Assembly (NCBI GenBank): GCA_030549955.1
Contig: JAUQQI010000240.1
Span: 1 to 7,506, forward strand
Direction of reading: 5' to 3'
Source of the DNA: Chloroflexota bacterium
GTDB taxonomy: Bacteria; Chloroflexota; Dehalococcoidia; JAUQQI01
DNA length: 7,506 nucleotides
The notes beneath the pieces were generated by a model, which searched no databases, was not told where the DNA came from, and saw only the letters and a program-made list of their open reading frames with translations. Of this stretch, positions 1 through 6,977 are shown one piece after another (the stretch's first letter is position 1; each line of letters begins with the position of its first letter). The translations under genes were made by a program, and so were the position numbers.

Positions 1-1206
1 GACCGGGGCTCCCCTCAGTTTTATATGTCGGGCCTTTATGAGTACTTACCCGCTCGGGCCGCAGCCCAGGATGAGGAGGCCAGCCGGGCCTGCGTCGATT
101 TCTCCCTGGTCGAGCTCATCCGAACAGGCTGCACCACCGTGTGCGAATTGGGGGACCATACCGAGTACGTCGCCGAGCAGGCCGAGCGAATCGGCCTCCG
201 GGTCTATATTGGCCCGATTTACCGCTCTGGCCGCTGGTACACCCCCGACGGCAAACAGGTCCTCTACGAGTGGGACGAGGCGGCCGGCTTCGCCGGGCTG
301 CGCCGCGCCCTGGAGGTCATCGACCGCTGGGACGGTCGGGCGAAGGGCCGCATCAGGGGTCTTCTTAGCCCGGCTCAGGTTGACACCTGCTCCGAGGCTT
401 TGCTGCGGGAGACCCGCCGGGCCGCCACCGAGCGCCGCCTTCCGCTGACCATCCACGTGTCCCAGTCAGTCAATGAGTTCCAGGAGCTGCTGCGGCGCCA
501 CGGCAAATCGCCGATTGCCTGGCTCCGGGACATCGGCTTTCTCGGGCCGGACGTCATCCTCGGCCACGCCATCATTATCGGGGGCAGCTCCTGGACAAAC
601 TACCCGCCGGGGGACATTGAAATCATGGCCGACGCCGGCGTTTCCGTCGCCCATTCGCCCTGGGTCTTTTACCGGCGGGGTATTGCCCTGGAGTCGTTCA
701 GCCGCTACCTCAAGGCCGGGATCAACATGGCCCTCGGGACAGATACCTGTCCGCAGTCAATGATCAACGCGATGCGCTGGGCCGCTTGCGTTGGCAAAAT
801 CGTCGAACGCAATACCAACGTGGCGACGGCAGCCGAGGTCTTTGACGCCGCGACCCTGGGCGGGGCCAAGGCTCTGGGCCGGGAGGACCTGGGCCGAATT
901 GCGCCGGGGGCCCGGGCCGACCTGGTTATCTGGGATGCCGGGAGCATTACGATGGCGCCGGTCCGGGACCCGGTCAAAAACATCGTCTACAGTGCCGAGC
1001 CCCACGACGTCGAAACGGTCATCATCGACGGGGAAGTCGTGATGGCGAACCGGCGGGTTCTCCGGGCGGCGGATGAGCGTGCCCTGGCCGAACGCCTCCA
1101 GGCGGCCGGGGAACGGATGTGGCCCCGGCTGAAGGATTACGACTGGGCCGGCCGCACCGCCGACGAGCTTTCGCCCCCATCTTATCCCTGGTGGGACGGG
1201 CCATGA
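1..1206 (+). CDS. ATZ/TRZ-type metal-dependent amidohydrolase, 5' end outside window
   Basis: The frame is open from base 1 without a stop, so the ATG at 25 is probably internal and the gene begins upstream. About 401 residues are visible and the N-terminal HxH metal motif of the family is not in view. Seen: a metal-ligand-type His in LTIHVSQS (codon 454-456), a second His in ILGHAII (codon 565-567), and the strand-8 Asp in ALGTDT (codon 742-744). These are followed by a C-terminal composite domain with the typical GRIAPGARADLVIWD and VETVIIDGEVVM segments. This is the pattern of cytosolic aminohydrolases of the chlorohydrolase / S-adenosylhomocysteine deaminase / TrzN group, which hydrolyse C-N or C-halogen bonds on heterocycles or amidines. 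In deaminases of this group a Glu usually sits three residues after the first of these His (HxxE); here it is Gln (HVSQ), so classic deamination is uncertain. The stop overlaps the next ORF by ATGA. Family call is firm, substrate unknown. Confidence 0.9.
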   Translation, partial: DRGSPQFYMSGLYEYLPARAAAQDEEASRACVDFSLVELIRTGCTTVCELGDHTEYVAEQAERIGLRVYIGPIYRSGRWYTPDGKQVLYEWDEAAGFAGLRRALEVIDRWDGRAKGRIRGLLSPAQVDTCSEALLRETRRAATERRLPLTIHVSQSVNEFQELLRRHGKSPIAWLRDIGFLGPDVILGHAIIIGGSSWTNYPPGDIEIMADAGVSVAHSPWVFYRRGIALESFSRYLKAGINMALGTDTCPQSMINAMRWAACVGKIVERNTNVATAAEVFDAATLGGAKALGREDLGRIAPGARADLVIWDAGSITMAPVRDPVKNIVYSAEPHDVETVIIDGEVVMANRRVLRAADERALAERLQAAGERMWPRLKDYDWAGRTADELSPPSYPWWDGP

Positions 1207-1400
1207 CCGAGGCCGCGCGGCTTCTGCGGGCCGCCCGCCGGGACGACGGCACGGTTGCCCTCGGCGTGTTGAAGCAGCTGGTCCTTTCCCGCCGGCGCCG
1301 CCGGTCAACCCTGCTGGCTCTGGAGGAACTGCTTGCCAGGGAAGGCCTTCTTTACGCCTGGCTCCACATTTTGGGCGGGGCAAGGGAGGATTGCCGATGA
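1203..1400 (+). CDS. Small basic protein of unknown function, 65 aa
   Basis: I do not recognise this ORF. Its ATG at 1203 overlaps the stop of the amidohydrolase (ATGA) and its own TGA at 1398 overlaps the ATG of the DHDPS-like gene in the same way, so it fills the gap between two real genes exactly and would be translationally coupled to both. A weak purine-rich stretch (GGGACGGG) lies just upstream. The product is Arg/Leu-rich, with a basic run (RRRRR) near residues 30-34 followed by a likely amphipathic helix (STLLALEELLAREGLL), and has a Cys near the C-terminus. There is no signal peptide or membrane segment. Codons look as GC-rich as those of its neighbours. The frame also extends upstream to an ATG at 1119 inside the amidohydrolase, but that start would give an 88-nt overlap and is less likely. 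It could be a small accessory or regulatory protein, or merely a spacer ORF kept for coupling. Confidence 0.55.
   Translation: MTEAARLLRAARRDDGTVALGVLKQLVLSRRRRRSTLLALEELLAREGLLYAWLHILGGAREDCR
1384..1390 (+). promoter_or_regulatory. Ribosome binding site of the DHDPS-like gene
   Basis: GGGAGGA lies 6-7 nt before the ATG at 1397 and so decides the start. The in-frame TTG at 1391, which would add two residues, directly abuts this site and cannot be served by it. The site lies inside the last codons of the 65-aa ORF. Confidence 0.8.
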
Positions 1401-2296
1401 CGGACCGTAAGCCCCTCGCTGGGGTTTTGCCGATCCTGGTTACGCCCTTTGACGACGCCGGCCGGCTCGACGAAGAGGGTCTCCGAAACCTGGTCGAGTT
1501 TTTCATCGGGAAGGGCTGTCACGGCCTGACGGTCCTTGGCATCGCCGGGGAGGTCCACAAGCTTTCGGACGCCGAGCGCCAGCGGGTCATCGAGGTTGTC
1601 GTCGACCAGGCCCGGGGCCGGGTGCCCGTCGTGGCTGGAACGGGCCATTCGGGCTTCGAGGTCGCGGTTGAACTGAGCCGGCGGGCTGAGGCTGCCGGGG
1701 CCGACGCCCTCCTGGTGATGCCCCCGTACGTCATCCGGCCCGACGCCGACGGAATTTACGAGTATTACGAGGCCATCGCCCGGGCGGTGAGCATCCCCGT
1801 CGTGGTCCAGGACGAGCCCCTGACAACCGGCGTCAATATGCCGGCCGCCCTCATCGCCCGGCTCGGCGAAATCGCCGGCGTGGACTACGCCAAGATTGAG
1901 GCGACGCCGACGCCCCCGAAATTCACGGCTATCCGAAAGCTTTCGGGCGACCGGCTCGGCCTGTTCGGGGGGCTGGGCGGCCTCTATTTTTACGAGGAGC
2001 TGTGCCGGGGCGCCCGGGGCATCATGACCGGGTTTGGTTTTCCCGAGGTTCTGGTGGAGATTTACAACAGGTTCCAGGAGGGCGACCGGGACGGCGCCGG
2101 GAACGTTTTCTACAAATACCTGACGCTCATAAAGTTCGAGGCCCAGCCCGGGATCGGCCTGGCCATCCGTAAGGAGGTCCTCCGCCGGCGCGGGGTCATC
2201 AGGTCGGCCCGACTGCGCCGACCGGCCCAGTTGCCGGACCCGGAAACTTTCGCCGAGCTGGACCGCCTGCTTGAAAAACTCGGGCTGACCGACTGA
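1397..2296 (+). CDS. Dihydrodipicolinate synthase / N-acetylneuraminate lyase family protein, non-canonical
   Basis: A 299-aa (beta/alpha)8-barrel class I aldolase/dehydratase, the normal length for DHDPS. The ATG at 1397 is preferred because it has a good SD and an ATGA overlap with the 65-aa ORF. Seen: N-terminal GVLPILVTPFD, a Gly-rich GIAGE loop at 48-52, and the Schiff-base Lys at residue 166 (YAKIEATPTPP), spaced from QDEP exactly as Lys161 is spaced from Tyr133 in E. coli DapA. The DapA residues Thr44-Thr45, Tyr107 and Tyr133 are replaced here by Ile49-Ala50, Val112 and Gln138. It is therefore unlikely to make dihydrodipicolinate; it more probably cleaves, dehydrates or deaminates a 2-oxo acid-type substrate through a Lys imine. 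Family members act in sialic acid, 2-keto-3-deoxygluconate and hydroxyproline catabolism. The neighbouring amidohydrolase and FAD amine oxidase suggest a step in nitrogen-compound breakdown (inference). Confidence 0.88.
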   Translation: MTDRKPLAGVLPILVTPFDDAGRLDEEGLRNLVEFFIGKGCHGLTVLGIAGEVHKLSDAERQRVIEVVVDQARGRVPVVAGTGHSGFEVAVELSRRAEAAGADALLVMPPYVIRPDADGIYEYYEAIARAVSIPVVVQDEPLTTGVNMPAALIARLGEIAGVDYAKIEATPTPPKFTAIRKLSGDRLGLFGGLGGLYFYEELCRGARGIMTGFGFPEVLVEIYNRFQEGDRDGAGNVFYKYLTLIKFEAQPGIGLAIRKEVLRRRGVIRSARLRRPAQLPDPETFAELDRLLEKLGLTD

Positions 2297-2314
2297 GTAG
2301 GGAGAGTTGGGAGC

Positions 2315-3460
2315 ATGGTGAGGTCGTTTGATGTGATTGTGGTTGGGCTGGGTGTGATGGGCAGCGCCACCGCCTACCACCTCGCCCGGCGCGGCCTGCG
2401 GGTGCTTGGCCTGGAGCGGTTCTGGCCGCCCCACTGGCTCGGGTCATCCCACGGCCGGTCCCGGATCATCCGGGAAGCCTACTACGAGCACCCCACCTAC
2501 GTGCCCCTGGTCCGGCGGGCGTACGAGCTCTGGGCCGAAGTGGAGGCCGAGGCCGGCCGGAGGCTTTTTCTTCAGACCGGTGGCCTCACAGTTGGCCCGC
2601 CCGAAAGCGAACTCGTCCAGGGCAGTCTTCTCAGCGCCCGAACCCACGGCGTCGCCCACGAGGTGCTCACCGCGGCCGAGGTCCGGGCGCGATTTCCGGC
2701 GCTCCACCCGGACCCCGAGATGGTGGCGGTCTGGGAGCAGCGAGCCGGGGTGCTCTTCCCCGAGATGGGCGTGGCGGCCCTCCTCGGCCTCGCCCGCCGG
2801 CACGGGGCCGAGCTGAAGTTCGGACAGGAGGTTACCGGCTGGGACGCCGACGGCTCGGGGGTACAGGTCCAAACCCGAATGGGTACCTACCGGGCCGAAC
2901 GCCTCGTCATCGCGGCCGGCGCCTGGGTTACCAGACTGGTGCCGGACCTGCCCGTCCAGGTGGAACGGCAGGTGATTGTCTGGTTCGAGCCCCGGTCAAA
3001 CCCGCAGGCCTTCCGGCCCGGTCATCTGCCCGTATTTATCGTCGAACACGCCCCGGGCAAGCAATTCTACGGGCTCCCCGACCTGGGCGAGGGGATCAAA
3101 ATCGCCCGGCACCACGACGGCGAGCTCGTCGACCCCGACCTGGTCGACCGGGAGGTCCGGGAGGGAGAGGTGGAATCGGTCCGGGAGCTCCTCCGCCGCT
3201 ATGTCCCGGCGGCCGACGGCTCCGTCCTGACCGCGGCTGTCTGCCTCTACACCAATGCCCCCGACCACCACTTTATCGTGGACTTTCACCCCGCCCACCC
3301 GGAAGTCCTGATTCTGAGCCCGTGCTCGGGCCACGGGTTTAAGTTCGGGCCGGCCATTGGGGAGATTGCCGCCGACCTGGTCACCGTCGGCCGAAGCCGC
3401 GTTGATGTCTCCTTCTTCGGCCTCGGGCGGCTGGGGCCGTCGGGCGGAGCCCGACTCTGA
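2315..3460 (+). CDS. FAD-dependent amine oxidase, monomeric sarcosine oxidase / N-methyltryptophan oxidase family
   Basis: 381 aa, the usual length for monomeric sarcosine oxidase (MSOX). The N-terminal Rossmann motif VVGLGVMGSATAYHLA (residues 9-24) and the acidic strand end at Glu34 bind FAD. The key MSOX positions can be followed: SHGRSRIIR (Arg50, Arg53; MSOX Arg49, Arg52), Lys262 and His266 in IKIARHH (MSOX Lys265 and His269, oxygen activation and substrate contact), Cys310 in CLYT (MSOX Cys315, covalent 8-alpha-S-cysteinyl FAD), and Lys343 in GHGFKF (MSOX Lys348, carboxylate binding). The expected reaction is O2-dependent oxidation of a secondary amine or N-methyl amino acid, giving an imine or aldehyde and H2O2. 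It starts 18 nt after the DHDPS-like gene, with AGGGAGAG at 2299-2306 as ribosome site, so it is the last gene of this operon. Conserved active-site residues make an active oxidase likely; sarcosine itself as substrate is not shown. Confidence 0.9.
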   Translation: MVRSFDVIVVGLGVMGSATAYHLARRGLRVLGLERFWPPHWLGSSHGRSRIIREAYYEHPTYVPLVRRAYELWAEVEAEAGRRLFLQTGGLTVGPPESELVQGSLLSARTHGVAHEVLTAAEVRARFPALHPDPEMVAVWEQRAGVLFPEMGVAALLGLARRHGAELKFGQEVTGWDADGSGVQVQTRMGTYRAERLVIAAGAWVTRLVPDLPVQVERQVIVWFEPRSNPQAFRPGHLPVFIVEHAPGKQFYGLPDLGEGIKIARHHDGELVDPDLVDREVREGEVESVRELLRRYVPAADGSVLTAAVCLYTNAPDHHFIVDFHPAHPEVLILSPCSGHGFKFGPAIGEIAADLVTVGRSRVDVSFFGLGRLGPSGGARL

Positions 3461-3465
3461 CGTCA
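3458..3465. other. Convergent stop codons forming the palindrome TGACGTCA
   Basis: The TGA of the plus-strand oxidase (3458-3460) and the TGA of minus-strand uppS (3463-3465) are separated by CG only. Together they make a perfect 8-bp palindrome. There is no intergenic room for a conventional terminator between the two operons. Confidence 0.9.
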
Positions 3466-4206
3466 GCGGGGGGCAAGGCCCCCAAACCGGCGTTCGCGGC
3501 CGGCGTAGGCCTCAAGGGCCCGGGCGATTTCGGCCTCGTCGAAGTCGGGCCAGAGCACCGGGGTGAAATAATACTCGGCGTAGGCCGCCTGCCAGATGAG
3601 AAAGTTACTGAGCCGCTGTTCGCCAGCCGTGCGGATTATCAGGTCCGGGTCAGGCAGGCCAGCGGTCTGAAGATAGCTGGCGAAGAGCTCCTCGGTCACC
3701 TCCTCTGGCCGGACCCGGTCGGCGATCATCCGCCGAACCGCGGCGATGATCTCGGCCCGACCGCCGTAGTTAAATGCCACCGCGACCGTAATCCGGTCGT
3801 TGTCCTTGGTGAGTTCGACGGCATGACGGACCGCCTCCTGCAAATCAGGACTCAGGACCTCCAGGTTGCCGATATGCAGGAGACGGGCCCCCTGCCGGTG
3901 AAGGTTTTCGACCTCCCGGTCCAGGACCTCCTTCAGAATCTCCATCAGACCCCGGACTTCGTCTTCCGGTCGGGACCAGTTCTCAGTGGAGAAGGCGTAA
4001 AGGGTAAGATACTTGACCCCGTGGCGGGCGAAGCATTCGATAACCCGCCGGATGTTCTCGGTCCCGGCCCGGTGGCCGGCGAGCCGCGGCAGGCCCCGCC
4101 GCAGGGCCCAGCGGCCGTTGCCGTCCATAATAATCGCCACGTGGCGCGGAATGCGCGCCGGTGCCGGCCGGTCAAGGGCCTGCGTCTGCACCTGCCGCCC
4201 GATCAT
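3463..4206 (-). CDS. uppS: Undecaprenyl diphosphate synthase (cis-prenyltransferase)
   Basis: 247 aa, full length for UppS, which condenses isopentenyl diphosphate onto farnesyl diphosphate in cis to make the C55 lipid carrier for peptidoglycan and other wall polymers; it acts at the inner face of the membrane. Seen in order: MDGNGRWA with the catalytic Asp28 (E. coli Asp26), RLAGHRAG with Arg41 and His45, the STENW substrate loop (73-77), FNYGGR, and [10 protein letters not shown] with Arg192, Arg198 and Ser200, which bind the isopentenyl diphosphate. RTAGE replaces the more common RTSGE or RTGGE, a neutral change. The ATG at 4206 overlaps the frr stop (ATGA), so translation is coupled; its own SD is weak. 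Usually cdsA and dxr follow; here uppS ends the block, 2 nt from a convergent gene. Confidence 0.97.
   Translation of the reverse strand: MIGRQVQTQALDRPAPARIPRHVAIIMDGNGRWALRRGLPRLAGHRAGTENIRRVIECFARHGVKYLTLYAFSTENWSRPEDEVRGLMEILKEVLDREVENLHRQGARLLHIGNLEVLSPDLQEAVRHAVELTKDNDRITVAVAFNYGGRAEIIAAVRRMIADRVRPEEVTEELFASYLQTAGLPDPDLIIRTAGEQRLSNFLIWQAAYAEYYFTPVLWPDFDEAEIARALEAYAGRERRFGGLAPR
3469..3483 (-). terminator. GC hairpin at the 3' end of uppS, possible weak terminator
   Basis: GGGGGC (3469-3474) can pair with GCCCCC (3478-3483) across a 3-nt loop, inside the last codons of uppS. Neither strand has a T-tract after it, so it is not a canonical intrinsic terminator. It could pause polymerase or protect a 3' end. 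It may also be just a consequence of Gly/Ala codons in GC-rich DNA. Confidence 0.25.
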
Positions 4207-4760
4207 TCTTCGAGGATCTCTTTCTCTTTTTCTTTTTCCAGGCTGTCTATCAGGCCGATGTACCTGTCGGTGAGCTTCTGAAGGCGTTCCTGCCCCCGCC
4301 GGTGGTCATCCTGGGAGATAAGCTTCTCCTTCTCGAGCTCCCGGAGGTCCTCAAGGGCCTCCCGCCGGATGTTGCGGATGGCGACCCGGAATTCTTCGAC
4401 CTTACGGTGGACGAGCCGAACGAGCTCCCGCCGGCGCTCCTCGGTCAGCTGGGGCAGGACGATCCGGACCACCCGGCCATCGTTGCTCGGGTTGAGGCCT
4501 AGCTCCGATTTCAGGATGGCCTTCTCGATCATCGGAATTGCATTCGGGTCGAAGGGCTGGATGACCAGGAGCCGGGGCTCCGGAGCAGTAATGGTCGAAA
4601 TCTGCATAAGCGGTGTCGGCTGCCCGTAGTATTCAACCGGCAACCGCTCGACCAGGGCCGGCGAGGCGCGGCCAGTTCGGATGCCCACCAGCTCCCGTCT
4701 GGCCGCTTCGACGGCCTTCTGCATCTTTGCCTCGGCCTCTTTGAGGACGTCCTCGACCAC
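4203..4760 (-). CDS. frr: Ribosome recycling factor
   Basis: RRF, with EF-G, splits the post-termination ribosome. The product is 185 aa from the GTG at 4760, the usual family length. Another GTG at 4769 would add three residues. I prefer 4760 because GGGGGTG lies 6 nt before it, whereas the same G-run directly abuts the 4769 start. Seen: the helix-rich [17 protein letters not shown] start, the conserved [12 protein letters not shown] segment, domain II beginning [10 protein letters not shown], and the C-terminal long helices with [14 protein letters not shown] and a charged [12 protein letters not shown] tail. The gene starts 16 nt after the pyrH stop and overlaps uppS by 4 nt, so it belongs to the rpsB-tsf-pyrH-frr-uppS unit. 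Nothing is unusual apart from the start ambiguity. Confidence 0.96.
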   Translation of the reverse strand: MVEDVLKEAEAKMQKAVEAARRELVGIRTGRASPALVERLPVEYYGQPTPLMQISTITAPEPRLLVIQPFDPNAIPMIEKAILKSELGLNPSNDGRVVRIVLPQLTEERRRELVRLVHRKVEEFRVAIRNIRREALEDLRELEKEKLISQDDHRRGQERLQKLTDRYIGLIDSLEKEKEKEILEE

Positions 4761-4776
4761 AGCAGACACCCCCGGC

Positions 4777-5526
<750 letters not shown>

Positions 5527-5546
<20 letters not shown>

Positions 5547-6048
5547 AGCGGCAAAACCGCCTGATCTTGATGTTCTCACCGGTTTTCGCAATCAGCTCCG
5601 TGACCAGGTCCTTGACTTTCCGGGATGGGTCCCGGATGTACGCCTGCTCGAGTAGGCAAACTTCCTCCGGGGCCTCGTCGCTATCGGGTGGCAGTTCGTC
5701 GGCCGAGAGGTACTTCGGGCCCATCGCCGCAACCTGCATTGCAACCTCCCGGACGAGGGCCTTGAACTCATCGAGGCGGGCGACAAAATCGGTCTCGCAG
5801 TTCACCTCAACCATCGCCCCGATTCGGCCGCCGGCGTGGATATAGGCGTCGACGAGGCCCTGGGTCGCGACCCGGGCCGCCTTCTTCTCGGCGATCTGGA
5901 CACCCCGTTCCCGCAGGATTTCAATGGCCCGGTCGATGTCCCCATCAGCCCGGATCAGGGCTTCCCGGCACTCCATGATCCCGGCGCCGGTCCGCCCCCG
6001 CAGCTCCTTGAGCTTGTTGATGTCGACTTTCACGTTCGAAATATCCAA
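5527..6048 (-). CDS. tsf: Elongation factor Ts, short form
   Basis: EF-Ts exchanges GDP for GTP on EF-Tu. The 173-aa product has the N-terminal UBA-like domain ([19 protein letters not shown], about residues 13-50), the EF-Tu-contacting TDFVAR motif (in [15 protein letters not shown]), and the C-terminal [16 protein letters not shown] ending. It lacks the second core repeat and coiled coil of the ~280-aa E. coli protein, as in short EF-Ts forms known from Thermus and several other lineages, where the protein dimerises. The start is TTG at 6048, chosen because AGGAGG lies 9 nt upstream; a GTG at 6033 is too far from that site. It starts 13 nt after the rpsB stop, and its SD shares bases with that stop codon (TAG). 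Its 3' end overlaps the pyrH start by 20 nt. Confidence 0.95.
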
Positions 6049-6056
6049 TCGGCTTT

Positions 6057-6064
6057 CCCTCCTA
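6057..6064 (-). promoter_or_regulatory. Ribosome binding site of tsf, overlapping the rpsB stop
   Basis: On the minus strand TAGGAGGG contains the rpsB stop TAG and the SD core AGGAGG, 9 nt before the TTG at 6048. It fixes the TTG as the start and suggests that ribosomes finishing rpsB reinitiate at tsf. Confidence 0.8.
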
Positions 6065-6859
6065 TTCTTCCCCTTCTTCGGTCGGCTCGGCGGTGTAAGT
6101 CATCGGCTGCTCCTCACCGGCCTCGAACTCGACCTCCTCGGAGGCCACCCGGGCCTCGTAAAGGGCCTTGCCCTCGACGACCGCGTCGGCAATCCTGGAT
6201 GTGATGAGCCGGATCGACCGGATCGCATCGTCGTTCGCCGGAATCGGGTAGTCAATCAGGTCCGGGTCGCAGTTCGTGTCGCAGATGGCCACGATGGGGA
6301 TGCCCAACCTCCGGGCCTCCCGAACGGCAATATGCTCCCGACTCGGGTCGACGATAAAGAGGGCGTCAGGAAGCTCCCGCATCTCCCGGACACCCCCAAA
6401 CATCCGGTTGAGTTTAAAAAGCTCTTTTTCGAGCTTCTGCCGCTCCTTCGTCGGCAGGTAGTGGAACTCACCCTTTGCCTTGCGGTCCTCGAGGCGGGCC
6501 AGGTAGTCGATGCGCTTCTGGATGGTCGCCCAGTTCGTCAGCATACCACCGGGCCAGCGGTGGTTTATGTAAAACATCCCGCACCGCTTGGCCTCCTGCT
6601 CGATGCTATCCTGGGCCTGTTTCTTGGTGCCGACGAAGAGAATAGAACCGCCGCGGGCGACCAGGTCCCGAACGAAGTTGTAAGCCTCTTCGAGCTTTAT
6701 GAGGGTCTGCTGGAGGTCGATGATATGGATGCCGTTCCGTTCGGTGAAGATATACGGCCGCATCTTCGGGTTCCACCGGCGGGTCTGATGCCCGAAGTGG
6801 ACTCCGGCCTCCAGCAGGGCCTTCATCGGAACGACCTGTTGTGCCGTTTGGGTGGACAA
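6062..6859 (-). CDS. rpsB: 30S ribosomal protein S2
   Basis: 265 aa. Seen: the [22 protein letters not shown] signature at residues 12-33, IHIIDLQQT, the FVGTKKQAQ segment, [11 protein letters not shown], and [12 protein letters not shown] plus [11 protein letters not shown] in the C-terminal half. It ends with an acidic tail rich in Glu, slightly longer than the core S2 fold needs. S2 assembles late onto the small subunit next to S1/bS21 and the anti-SD region. The start is TTG at 6859: a near-perfect AAAGGAGGT lies 7-8 nt before it, while the in-frame ATG at 6826 has no comparable site and would drop the VVP segment commonly seen before MKxLLEAG. It is the first gene of the translation cluster, 118 nt after hslU, and is followed by tsf as in most bacteria. 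Confidence 0.97.
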   Translation of the reverse strand: MSTQTAQQVVPMKALLEAGVHFGHQTRRWNPKMRPYIFTERNGIHIIDLQQTLIKLEEAYNFVRDLVARGGSILFVGTKKQAQDSIEQEAKRCGMFYINHRWPGGMLTNWATIQKRIDYLARLEDRKAKGEFHYLPTKERQKLEKELFKLNRMFGGVREMRELPDALFIVDPSREHIAVREARRLGIPIVAICDTNCDPDLIDYPIPANDDAIRSIRLITSRIADAVVEGKALYEARVASEEVEFEAGEEQPMTYTAEPTEEGEE

Positions 6860-6977
6860 TTTAAAAACCTCCTTTCCGTTAGTCCTCCGCCCCCGTCATC
6901 CTGCCCCGGGACCCACCGTCGGGCACGGCCGTGACAGTCGGGGAGCGTGCGTCTTCTCCGTCGGGGCTTGCGCCCTC
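6860..6977 (-). other. 118-nt hslU-rpsB gap, rpsB leader; no clear promoter or terminator
   Basis: Apart from the rpsB SD I see only weak signals. Just after the hslU stop is a short hairpin (GGGC/GCCC at 6964-6975, 4-nt loop) with no T-tract, so no convincing terminator. A 5-bp stem (TGCCC 6902-6906 with GGGCA 6921-6925) and the palindrome CACGGCCGTG (6924-6933) could fold in a leader RNA. No -35/-10 pair stands out. Either hslU is read through into rpsB, or a promoter with a poor consensus lies here or within hslU. Confidence 0.4.
6867..6875 (-). promoter_or_regulatory. Near-perfect Shine-Dalgarno site of rpsB
   Basis: The minus strand reads AAAGGAGGT, full complement to the 16S 3' end core, followed by an A/T-rich spacer (TTTTAAA) and the TTG at 6859. 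It decides the start and implies high translation despite the TTG codon. Confidence 0.88.

Noticed and set aside
1391..1396. TTG at 1391 as start of the DHDPS-like gene
   Set aside because: It directly abuts the GGGAGGA ribosome site, leaving no spacer. The ATG at 1397 has correct spacing and an ATGA overlap.
757..1506. Minus-strand ORF of 249 aa
   Set aside because: It spans antisense to three plus-strand genes, has no recognisable motif and is rich in Pro, Gly and Arg as expected for a shadow of GC-rich coding DNA.
1352..2434. Minus-strand ORF of 360 aa
   Set aside because: It is antisense to the DHDPS-like gene and the start of the oxidase. The protein is low in hydrophobic core pattern and has no recognisable domain, so it is a shadow frame.
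4209..4240. A/G-rich run near the frr 3' end as a poly-U terminator or regulatory tract
   Set aside because: It encodes the charged Lys/Glu tail of RRF (EKEKEKEI), and uppS begins immediately after it, so it is explained as coding sequence.
5924..6934. Plus-strand ORF of 336 aa
   Set aside because: It lies antisense to rpsB and tsf, whose identity is certain. Its composition is that of a high-GC shadow frame and it shows no family motif.
6918..6966. Three GTCGGG elements as a repeat array or operator
   Set aside because: They are short, unevenly spaced (19 and 23 nt) and expected by chance in such GC-rich DNA. No CRISPR-like or iteron regularity is present.
6964..6975. Hairpin after the hslU stop as an intrinsic terminator
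   Set aside because: The stem has only 4 bp and there is no T-tract after it on the minus strand.
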